Origin: JALXCG01 sp026991065 [NCBI: Gemmatimonadota bacterium]
GTDB taxonomy: Bacteria; GCA-2686955
Assembly (NCBI GenBank): GCA_026991065.1
Contig: JALXCG010000429.1
Coordinates: forward strand, 1 to 5,987
Direction: 5' to 3'
Length of the DNA: 5,987 bases
A model generated the notes under the pieces. That model was not told the origin of the DNA, did not search any database, and saw nothing but the letters and a program-made list of their open reading frames with translations. Shown in pieces: positions 1 through 5,987 of this stretch. A program made the translations under genes and the position numbers. The number at the start of each line of letters is the position of its first letter. Positions within the stretch are counted from its first letter, which is position 1.

Positions 1-84
1 CGCCGCCGCGACAGGTCTCCTGGACACCCCGCGACGACGGCGCTTTCAGCACAGCAATGCGCTCCCCCGCCAGCGCTCAGCCGC

Positions 85-3000
85 TCACGCCACCGGCTCG
101 GGCGCGTAGGAGATCTTCGCCAGCTGCGAATAGAGGCGCCAGCGTGCCTCCGCCGCCTGCTGCGCTTGTTCCAGATAACGCTTCGCATTCTCCGGATTGC
201 TCTTGGTCAGCATCTTGAAGCGGTTCTCGCTGTAGGTAAACTCCTCCACCCGGCGCTTCGGCGCCTTGCTGTCGAGGTGCAGCGGATTCTTGCCCTCCTT
301 GGCCAGCTGCGGATTGTAGCGATAGAGCGGCAGCATGCCGGTTTCAACCAACGTCTTCTGGTGGTCCAACCCCTTGTTCATGGGGAAACCGTGCGCGATG
401 CAGTGGCTGTAGGCGATGATCAGCGACGCACCCGGATACGCTTCCGCCTCGAGAAACGCTTTCACGCACTGATTGTCGTTGGCGCCCATCGCCACCTGCG
501 CGACGTAGATCGAGCCGTAGGTCTGAGCAATCATCCCCAGATCCTTCTTGCCCATCGGCTTGCCGCTAAAAGCGAACTTCGCCACCGCGCCCAGCGGCGT
601 CGCCTTCGACGCCTGCCCGCCGGTGTTGGAGTAGACCTCGGTATCGAGCACCAGCACATTCACATTGCGTCCGGACGCCAGCACATGGTCGAGACCACCA
701 TAGCCGATGTCATAGGCCCAACCGTCGCCCCCGACAATCCACACCGCCTTCTTCACCAGCACGTCGGCAAGACTTACCAGATGCTTCGCCTCTTCCGATG
801 CATCGCCGGCCAGCGCCTCTTTCAGCGCCCGCACCCGCTCCCGCTGCGCCGCAATCTCCTCCTCGTTGTTCTGTTCCGCCTCCAGCAGCCCACTCACCAA
901 AGTGTCGCCCAACTTGCCCGCCAATCGGCGCACCAACTCACGCGCAAACTCATTCTGCTTGTCAAGCGTCAAACGGAACCCGAGGCCGAACTCGGCATTG
1001 TCTTCGAAGAGCGAATTGCACCAGGCCGGACCGCGGCCATCGCCATTCACCGTGTAGGGCGTGGTGGGCAGATTGCCGCCGTAGATCGACGAGCAACCGG
1101 TCGCGTTGGCGATCAGCGCCCGGTCGCCGAAGAGTTGCGTGAGCAACTTCACATAGGGTGTCTCACCACAACCACTGCACGCCCCGGAGAACTCGAAAAG
1201 CGGTTGCAACAACTGGCTCCCCTTCACCGTGTGGATTCGCGGCACGGTGCGCTCCAACTCCGGCAGCCCGAGGAAGAAGTTGAAATTGTCGCGCTCCTGC
1301 GCCCGCAGCGGTGGCTGCGGCGCCATGTCCAGACTCTTGTGCTTCGGATTCTGTTTATCCTTGGCGGGGCAGACCTCCACGCAAAGCTCACACCCGGTAC
1401 AGTCTTCCGGCGCCACCTGCACACAATAGACAGAATTTTCCGGGAACTCCTTGCCCTTGGTCTTGCGCCACTTGAAGCTCTCCGGCGCACCCTCGGTCAA
1501 GGCCGCATCAAAAACCTTGGTGCGAATCGCCGCGTGCGGGCAGACCAGCGCGCACTTGCCGCACTCCACACACAGATCTTCGTCCCAGACCGGGATCTCC
1601 AGCGCAATGTTGCGCTTCTCGTACGCCGCCGTTCCCAGCGGGAAAGTGCCATCCGGCTCGAACGCGCTCACCGGCACATCATCCCCCTTGCCGAGAATGA
1701 TCTTCTCCACCACCGTGCGCACATACTCCGGAGCGTCCTCAGGCACCGTCGGCGGCCGCCCGAAACTGCTGCTGACCGCCGCCGGCACCTCCACCTGATG
1801 CAGATTTTCCAGGGTCATGTCCACCGCGGCGAAGTTCAGCTCCACAATCCGGTCGCCCTTGGCGCCGTAGGTCTTCTTGATCGCCTCCTTGATCGCCGTG
1901 ATCGCCTCGTCGCGCGGCAGCACTCCGCTGATGGCGAAGAAGCAGGTCTGCATGATGGTGTTCACGCGATTGCCCATGCCCGCCTCGCGCGCCACCTTGT
2001 AGGCATCGATCACGTAGAACTTGCACTGCTTCTCAATCAGCCCCGCTTGCACCTCGCGCGGCAGGGTGTCCCACACACTTTCCGGCGGCGCCTGGCTGTT
2101 GAGCAGGAACGTCGCTCCGGGAAGCGCGTGCTCCAACATGTCGAAACGCTCCAGGAACACCGTCTGGTGACAACCGATAAAATTGGCCTTGTCGATCAAG
2201 TAGGCCGACTTGATCGGGTGCTTGCCGAAGCGCACATGCGACACAGTTACCGCGCCTGCCTTCTTCGAATCATAAACAAAGTAGCCCTGCGCGTAATTGT
2301 CGGTTTGGGTGCCGATGATCTTGATTGTGTTCTTGTTCGCCCCGACCGTGCCGTCCGACCCGAGACCGTAGAAGAGCGCCCGGTGCACCCCCTCCTGCTC
2401 GGTCGAGTAGTTCGGGTCGTAGAGCAGGCTGCTGCCCGAAACATCGTCGTTGATGCCGATGGTAAATCCATTTTTCGGCCGCTCCCGCCGCAGCTCGTCG
2501 TAGACCGCCTTCACCATCGGCGGATTGAACTCCTTCGACGACAGCCCATAGCGCCCGCCGATCACCAGCGGGAACGATTCACAGGGCCCCTCACCGGCGG
2601 CGAAAAGTTCGCTCAGCGCAGTGACCACATCCTTATACAGCGGCTCACCGCCGGCGCCGGCCTCCTTGGTGCGGTCAAGCACCGCAATCCGCCTGGTCGT
2701 CCGCGGCAGCGCCCGCGCCAAATGACGCGCCGAGAAAGGCCGATAGAGGCGCACCTCGACCACCCCGACCTTGCGTCCCTCGGCATTCATCCGCGCGCAC
2801 ACCTCTTCCACAGTCTGCGCGCCACAGCCCATGATCACAATCACATCTTCGGCATCGTCCGCGCCATAATAATCGAAAAGGTGATACTTCCGCCCCACCC
2901 GCTCGGCAAAACGATCCATCGTCCGCTGCACCACATCGGGGCACGCCGCATAGAACGGCTCGGCCCGCTCGCGCGCCTGGAAGAACACATCCGGGTTCTG

Positions 3001-3657
3001 CGAACTGCCCCGCAACACCGGCCGGTCCGGCGACAATCCCCGCTGCCGGTGCGCCCGCACCAGATCGTCGCGGATCATGTAGCGCAGATCATCGTCGGTC
3101 AACTCCTCCACTTTCGCCACTTCATGCGACACCCGGAACCCCTCGAAAAAGTGCACAAAGGGAACCCGCGATTCCAGCGTGGCCGCGGTCGCGATCACCG
3201 CCATGTCCCCCACCTCCTGCACCGAGCCGGAAGCGAGCAGCGCGAAACCGGTTGAGCGCACCGCCATGATGTCGCTGTGGTCGCCGAATATGGAGAGCGC
3301 GTGTGTTGCGACCGTGCGCGCCGAAACGTGAAAAACCGTCGGCAACAATTCACCCGCCGCTTTGTACATCGTCGGGATCATCAGCAGCAGCCCCTGCGAC
3401 GCGGTAAAAGTTGTCGTCAGCGAACCGCTCTGCAGCGCCCCGTGAACCGCCCCCGACGCGCCCCCTTCGCTCTGCATCTCCACCACATCCGGAACCGTAC
3501 CCCAGATATTCTTCTGCCCCAGCGCCGACCACTGATCGGCCCACTCCCCCATTCCGGAGGAGGGAGTGATGGGGTAGATCGCGATCACTTCGTTGATGCG
3601 GTGCGCCACGCTGGCGGCAGCTTCGTTGCCGTCAATCGTCAAAACTTTGCGAGTCAT
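85..3657 (-). CDS. nifJ: Pyruvate:ferredoxin (flavodoxin) oxidoreductase, complete single-chain PFOR
   Basis: Cytosolic enzyme that oxidatively decarboxylates pyruvate with CoA to acetyl-CoA and CO2, passing electrons through thiamine diphosphate and three [4Fe-4S] clusters to ferredoxin or flavodoxin. The product is 1190 aa. Residues 1 to about 255 are the pyrimidine-binding domain, with YPITPSS at 28-34 (Thr31), Glu64 and Arg114. A transketolase-C-like domain, a gamma domain and a short linker domain follow. Two ferredoxin motifs lie at Cys696/699/702/706 and Cys753/756/759/763. The TPP domain has CSGCGE at 827-832, Cys855 and Cys1086 for the proximal cluster, GDG at 977-979 and Asn1011. 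Spacings between Cys827, Cys855, Asn1011 and Cys1086 equal those of D. africanus PFOR (Cys812, 840, Asn996, Cys1071, from memory). It ends before that enzyme's C-terminal extension, as many bacterial PFORs do. The second of two tandem ATGs (3660, 3657) was chosen from ribosome-binding-site spacing and because Thr31, Glu64 and Arg114 then match the reference numbering; an 11-codon longer frame from 3693 looks non-native. No partner gene is visible. Confidence 0.97.
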   Translation of the reverse strand: MTRKVLTIDGNEAAASVAHRINEVIAIYPITPSSGMGEWADQWSALGQKNIWGTVPDVVEMQSEGGASGAVHGALQSGSLTTTFTASQGLLLMIPTMYKAAGELLPTVFHVSARTVATHALSIFGDHSDIMAVRSTGFALLASGSVQEVGDMAVIATAATLESRVPFVHFFEGFRVSHEVAKVEELTDDDLRYMIRDDLVRAHRQRGLSPDRPVLRGSSQNPDVFFQARERAEPFYAACPDVVQRTMDRFAERVGRKYHLFDYYGADDAEDVIVIMGCGAQTVEEVCARMNAEGRKVGVVEVRLYRPFSARHLARALPRTTRRIAVLDRTKEAGAGGEPLYKDVVTALSELFAAGEGPCESFPLVIGGRYGLSSKEFNPPMVKAVYDELRRERPKNGFTIGINDDVSGSSLLYDPNYSTEQEGVHRALFYGLGSDGTVGANKNTIKIIGTQTDNYAQGYFVYDSKKAGAVTVSHVRFGKHPIKSAYLIDKANFIGCHQTVFLERFDMLEHALPGATFLLNSQAPPESVWDTLPREVQAGLIEKQCKFYVIDAYKVAREAGMGNRVNTIMQTCFFAISGVLPRDEAITAIKEAIKKTYGAKGDRIVELNFAAVDMTLENLHQVEVPAAVSSSFGRPPTVPEDAPEYVRTVVEKIILGKGDDVPVSAFEPDGTFPLGTAAYEKRNIALEIPVWDEDLCVECGKCALVCPHAAIRTKVFDAALTEGAPESFKWRKTKGKEFPENSVYCVQVAPEDCTGCELCVEVCPAKDKQNPKHKSLDMAPQPPLRAQERDNFNFFLGLPELERTVPRIHTVKGSQLLQPLFEFSGACSGCGETPYVKLLTQLFGDRALIANATGCSSIYGGNLPTTPYTVNGDGRGPAWCNSLFEDNAEFGLGFRLTLDKQNEFARELVRRLAGKLGDTLVSGLLEAEQNNEEEIAAQRERVRALKEALAGDASEEAKHLVSLADVLVKKAVWIVGGDGWAYDIGYGGLDHVLASGRNVNVLVLDTEVYSNTGGQASKATPLGAVAKFAFSGKPMGKKDLGMIAQTYGSIYVAQVAMGANDNQCVKAFLEAEAYPGASLIIAYSHCIAHGFPMNKGLDHQKTLVETGMLPLYRYNPQLAKEGKNPLHLDSKAPKRRVEEFTYSENRFKMLTKSNPENAKRYLEQAQQAAEARWRLYSQLAKISYAPEPVA

Positions 3658-3663
3658 CATTCT

Positions 3664-3668
3664 TCTCC
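3664..3668 (-). promoter_or_regulatory. Ribosome binding site of the PFOR gene
   Basis: On the minus strand the bases GGAGA lie just upstream of the tandem ATGATG. GGAG ends 7 nt before the ATG at 3657 and 4 nt before the ATG at 3660, so the second ATG has the better spacing. The upstream in-frame ATG at 3693 would place this site inside the coding sequence, which argues against that longer start. Confidence 0.6.
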
Positions 3669-3807
3669 GTCGGCCAGGCCTGCCTCTTGCCAATCAAACA
3701 CGCGTCTTTTTATCCACACACCGGTCACCGGCGGCCCGTAACGCCACCGCCGAATGCGCGCCCTCCCGAACAGAGTCCGTTGTCGCGCCGGCGCACCCGC
3801 GGCGATA

Positions 3808-3970
3808 GGAGCCTGTCGCGCATTGGCTTTCGAGCCCCGTGTTCGGGCCTGCTTCGAGATCAAGGCGCTGAGTCCGCCGGAAGGCTGGTTGCCTTTCAAG
3901 GACTTGGCAACGCAGAGATCGGAGCAGGGACGGATGCGGGGCGACGCAAAAACAATGTGCGACAGGCTCC
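3808..3970 (+). mobile_element. MITE-like element, copy 1 (163 bp, 18-bp terminal inverted repeats, TA flanks)
   Basis: The left end GGAGCCTGTCGCGCATTG is matched by the reverse complement of the right end, GGAGCCTGTCGCACATTG, with one mismatch in 18. The bases just outside are TA on both sides (3806-3807 and 3971-3972), as expected for a 2-bp target duplication. A second copy of exactly 163 bp lies at 5480-5642 in the same orientation with 12 substitutions and no indels, about 93% identity. The element is too short for a transposase, so it would be a non-autonomous derivative moved in trans. A TA duplication fits IS630/Tc1-mariner-type or IS5 (IS427-group) transposases, but the ends were not matched to a named IS. 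One frame is stop-free through both copies, yet the substitutions look neutral. It sits about 150 bp upstream of the PFOR start. Confidence 0.85.
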
Positions 3971-3972
3971 TA

Positions 3973-4612
3973 GGTGTGGAGCTTGGAACAGAATCGGCAT
4001 CGATCGCCAAACCGGACCGCACGGCACCAGCAGCCGGCCCCGGGGCATCGATGGGGGAGCGTCTCGCTCGGGGCGCATACTACTCCCCTTGGCCGCCGGA
4101 TCCAAACCCCGCGTAACGAAGCCCGCCGATTGTCCCGCCATCCTGTCAATGGCCTCTATTTTGCAGGCAATTGCACCGATCAAGCGGATCTCCGAATCCG
4201 CCCCGCGTGCCCTCCCATTCGCTCTTCTCTGGCAAGGAGCACCGCCCGGGCCACTCCCCGCGCCTCGCTCATACCATCGGTGCAGTGCGCGCTTCGCACC
4301 GCCCGGATCAGGCCGAGCCCGCGGATCCGCCCAGCGCCGATGCCCTCGGCTCCACCGCGCGCCCTCCCTCTGCTCCCGCGCCTCCTCTGGAAGGCGAAAG
4401 CTCTCCGCGCCCCACCGCCGCCGACCGCAGCACGGCACAGCGCACAACGCACAATGCGGCCACCGGAATCCCCTGCCTGGTTTTGCAACTCCGTTCCAGC
4501 ACGCCGGTTCCCGCTCTTCTCCAAGGTCAGCAGAGTGCCCGATGCCAGGCCATAAAGGCCCGGGAGGCCATCGCGCCTCAATCGCGCCGCGGGGAGCCAG
4601 CCCCACACCACA
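3973..4612. other. About 640 bp with no supported gene
   Basis: Several long frames are open on both strands, but they are arginine-, proline- and alanine-rich, show no recognisable domain, lack credible ribosome binding sites and overlap one another, as GC-rich non-coding DNA does. Two short inverted repeats are visible: a 6-bp stem with 6-nt loop at 4184-4201 (GCGGAT/ATCCGC) and an imperfect palindrome at 4278-4301 (CGGTGC/GCACCG). Neither is followed by a T tract, so neither is called a terminator. The stretch may include eroded 5' sequence of the CotH relic to its right, but no residual similarity was recognised. Confidence 0.5.
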
Positions 4613-5475
4613 GACGACGACTCAGATGCGGGCAACGGAGACCATGTCGCCGCCACTTTTCGCTATCGGGAGCGCGACTACCCCAACGTCGGCGTGCGCT
4701 TCAGAGGAGAGTTGTCGGTGTGGGGGTCCGAGCGAAAAAAGCTCCTCAAGATCAAATTCGACGCACTGGTCCCGGACCAGCGCTTTTTCGGTCTAAAGAA
4801 GCTGGGCCTGAGCAACGGTTTCCGTGACCCCACAATGCTCCGGGAGAAGCTCTTTTGCGACGCGGTGATAAGTTGCTGCCGGCGGGCCGGGCGAGCTTCG
4901 CCAAGCTCTCGATCAATGGCGACCATTGGGGGCTCTCTCTGAATGTTGAGCAGGTCGACAAGATCTTTCTCCGGCAACAGTTTGGCAAGAGTGAAGATGG
5001 CAACCTGTTCAAGGGCGATCCGCAGGGGTGGCTGGTGTGGGTGGGGCTGGAGCAGCAAAACTACTACGACAAATATGAGCCAAGAACCAACGAAAGCGCC
5101 AACGATTGGTCCGATCTGCTGGACCTGATCGACCAGGTGGACAACTCCGCTCTGCAAGCTTTTCCCGACACAGTGGAGGCGGCGCTCCATCTGCGCACCT
5201 TTCTTTTTCGCTCCGCCTTCTACAATCTCTACATCTCACTCGACAGCTGTGTGGGGGTGGAACACTATTTCCATCTGTACCATCGCGACGACAGCGACCG
5301 TTTCACCATGCTGCCATAGGACGGCAGTGAGGCGTTCGCCGCCTGCCCGGCGTATGCGTGGCCCGATCTGCTCGACCTGCCGCTCTTGTGGCAACGGCCG
5401 GTAGAGGAGGCGCCTCGCCCGCTGGTCAACCGGGCGTTCGACATTTCAACATGCGGTTCACCAGCAGCGCTGTAG
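4613..5475 (+). pseudogene. Decayed CotH-family protein kinase gene (5' and 3' truncated, frameshift, internal amber)
   Basis: CotH-family proteins are atypical kinases, known from spore coats and common as secreted or surface proteins in several phyla. Family-typical segments appear in order on the plus strand: YPNVGVRFRGELS (from 4679), KKLLKIKFD, LGLSNGFRDPTMLRE (around 4811), then in another frame GRASFAKLSING, NVEQVDK (4942-4962), ANDWSDLLDLIDQVD (around 5101) and YISLDS. The frame changes between about 4862 and 4885, consistent with loss of 1 (or 4) nt. TAG at 5317-5319 falls where the family has the Trp of its LPWD motif; the same frame then stays open for 51 codons through LLDLPLLW and PLVNR to TAG at 5473. 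The signal peptide and N-terminal strand are missing (the first frame opens only at 4556, without a plausible start), and the C-terminal part after PLVNR is lost. A Tyr at 5266 replaces the Asn usual in GxxHNY. The family call is from remembered motifs; the left boundary is approximate. Confidence 0.8.
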
Positions 5476-5479
5476 TCAA

Positions 5480-5642
5480 GGAGCCTGTCGCGCATTGGCT
5501 TTCGAGCCCCATATTCGGGCCTGCTTCGAGATCAAGGCGCTGAGTCCGCAGGAAGGCTGGTTGCCTTTCAAGGACTTAGCAACGCAGAGATCGGAGCAGG
5601 AACGAGTGCGGGGCGACGTGAAGACAATGCGCGACACGCTCC
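5480..5642 (+). mobile_element. MITE-like element, copy 2 (163 bp, 18-bp terminal inverted repeats, AA flanks)
   Basis: Same length and orientation as the copy at 3808-3970, with 12 substitutions of which 10 are transitions, and no indels. The left end is GGAGCCTGTCGCGCATTG; the reverse complement of the right end is GGAGCGTGTCGCGCATTG, one mismatch in 18. The immediate flanks are AA on both sides (5478-5479 and 5643-5644), again a 2-bp direct repeat but not TA, so either the target is not strictly TA or the duplication has mutated. The element starts 4 nt after the last in-frame stop of the CotH relic, and no CotH sequence resumes beyond it, so it did not simply split that gene. Confidence 0.85.
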
Positions 5643-5810
5643 AAGCCGATCCGGCAATTCGCCACCAAGGCCTCACCTGCGTCGTTGGCCGCGGGCGCTC
5701 AGCCACCCGGAGCAGAATTGCGGAATCGGGAGAAGGAGACCGGGCAGTGCTGGCTTCCTTGCGGGAATGGGTTCCTCCGCGCAATCCACGATCGGCAGTG
5801 GCGCAACCGT
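5643..5810. other. Spacer between the second MITE and the convergent Uma2-like gene end
   Basis: This 168-bp stretch separates the 3' side of the CotH relic and MITE copy 2 from the stop codon of the minus-strand gene at the right edge. A frame running out of the MITE stays open across it on the plus strand, but it has no recognisable protein and no start with a ribosome binding site. No clear hairpin followed by T residues, and hence no terminator, was found. Confidence 0.4.
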
Positions 5811-5987
5811 TCAGTCGCGGGCATGTGGATCAATCCCGTGCGCCATCAGGAGTGCCCGCAGCCGAGTTTTTTCCTCCTCGGCTCGCTGCGCCCGAGCTTT
5901 CTCCTCTGCGACGCGCCTTTCGGCGGCTTCAGCCCGAGCCTTCTCCTCTTCAGCCCGAGCCTTCTCCTCCTCAGCCCGGGTCTTGGC
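5811..5987 (-). CDS. Partial gene: C-terminal tail of a probable Uma2-family (DUF820) endonuclease-like protein
   Basis: The last 58 codons of a minus-strand gene are visible, ending at TGA (5813-5811); the start lies beyond the right edge. The visible part is a highly charged helical segment of Ala, Arg, Glu and Lys, with the heptad KARAEEE recurring, followed by LRALLMAHGIDPHARD. Many Uma2-family proteins (PD-(D/E)XK-nuclease-like fold, in vivo role poorly known) end in such an AEEE/ARAE coiled-coil-like tail closing with a short LRxLGIDP-type motif, and this basis is family knowledge only. The catalytic domain is outside the window, so the assignment cannot be confirmed; another protein with a charged coiled-coil tail remains possible. 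That this is coding is fairly secure: the heptad pattern is kept by this frame and the stop follows a natural terminus. Confidence 0.6.
   Translation of the reverse strand, partial: AKTRAEEEKARAEEEKARAEAAERRVAEEKARAQRAEEEKTRLRALLMAHGIDPHARD
5919..5981 (-). repeat. Three tandem 21-nt units encoding a charged heptad
   Basis: Reading the minus strand, 5981-5961, 5960-5940 and 5939-5919 are 21-nt units. The first two differ at only three positions, and the third shares the opening GCTCGGGCTGAAG before diverging. They encode TRAEEEK, ARAEEEK and ARAEAAE. The unit length is a multiple of three and of the heptad, so copy number can change by slippage while keeping frame and coiled-coil register. 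More units may lie beyond the window edge. Confidence 0.75.

Noticed and set aside
2-52. Possible start of a next minus-strand gene: GTG at 52 preceded by GGGGGAG at 68-62
   Set aside because: Spacing is plausible, but only 17 codons are visible and they match nothing recognisable; chance cannot be excluded.
62-84. Small GC-rich hairpin after the PFOR stop as a terminator
   Set aside because: On the minus strand GCGCT and AGCGC could form a 5-bp stem, but no T tract follows and the stem is weak.
166-3255. A 1029-codon plus-strand open frame opposite the PFOR gene
   Set aside because: Its codons coincide exactly with the PFOR triplets, so antisense stops would need TTA, CTA or TCA codons in PFOR, which are rare in GC-rich genes. 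The product is a low-complexity Arg/His/Leu-rich string with no recognisable domain.
3658-3693. Longer PFOR start at 3693 giving an Arg-rich N-terminal extension
   Set aside because: The extension is unlike family N-termini, the ribosome binding site would fall inside the coding region, and starting at 3657 brings Thr31, Glu64 and Arg114 into the known numbering.
3680-3700. Possible sigma-54 (-24/-12) or FNR-type site upstream of PFOR
   Set aside because: TGGCAAG is present but the required downstream GC element of the sigma-54 consensus is absent, and only one half of an FNR-like palindrome (TTGAT) is seen.
4430-4460. GCACA-rich imperfect short repeats
   Set aside because: The units are irregular in length and sequence; this is not a CRISPR array or a clear tandem repeat.
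3896-4606. Long minus-strand open frame (236 codons) and several plus-strand frames in the same region
   Set aside because: Composition is Arg/Pro/Gly/Ala-rich with no motif, the frames overlap one another, and part of this one runs into MITE copy 1, so it is best read as GC-rich non-coding DNA.
3808-5642. The two 163-bp repeats as CRISPR repeats, att sites or duplicated gene fragments
   Set aside because: There are only two copies 1.67 kb apart, with inverted termini and dinucleotide flanks, which fits transposition; no integrase, cas gene or spacer pattern is present.

Overview
The window looks like a chromosomal segment of a GC-rich bacterium with a fermentative or anaerobic side to its metabolism. 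It holds one intact large gene, a pyruvate:ferredoxin (flavodoxin) oxidoreductase on the minus strand, followed by a gene-poor, decaying accessory stretch. The gene set (one-chain PFOR, a CotH-type kinase relic, a Uma2-like protein with a heptad-repeat tail) would suit Verrucomicrobiota, Planctomycetota or similar phyla, but nothing here fixes the taxon.

Layout: 1-84 is the 3' flank of the PFOR gene, with no supported gene. 85-3657 (minus) is the complete PFOR; all catalytic and cluster-binding residues are visible at the same spacing as in the structurally studied Desulfovibrio africanus enzyme. 3658-3807 is its upstream region, with a good ribosome binding site. 3808-3970 is a 163-bp non-autonomous transposon-like element (MITE) with 18-bp terminal inverted repeats, flanked by TA on both sides. 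3973-4612 is about 640 bp with no supported gene. About 4613-5475 (plus) is a decayed CotH-family kinase gene: its 5' end is missing, it has a frameshift near 4865, an amber codon replaces the tryptophan of the LPWD motif, and its 3' end is lost. 5480-5642 is a second MITE copy, same length and orientation, 12 differences from the first, flanked by AA on both sides. 5643-5810 is spacer. 5811-5987 (minus) is the 3' end of a gene whose product ends in a charged heptad repeat and a tail typical of Uma2-family proteins.

How the parts relate: the PFOR is a self-contained central-metabolism enzyme that converts pyruvate to acetyl-CoA with reduction of ferredoxin or flavodoxin; no partner gene is visible. 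Everything from 3808 to the right end looks like accessory DNA in which two related mobile elements bracket a dead gene. The most notable observation is the MITE pair. It was found by direct comparison within the window and is not explained by any gene here; the transposase that mobilises it must lie elsewhere.
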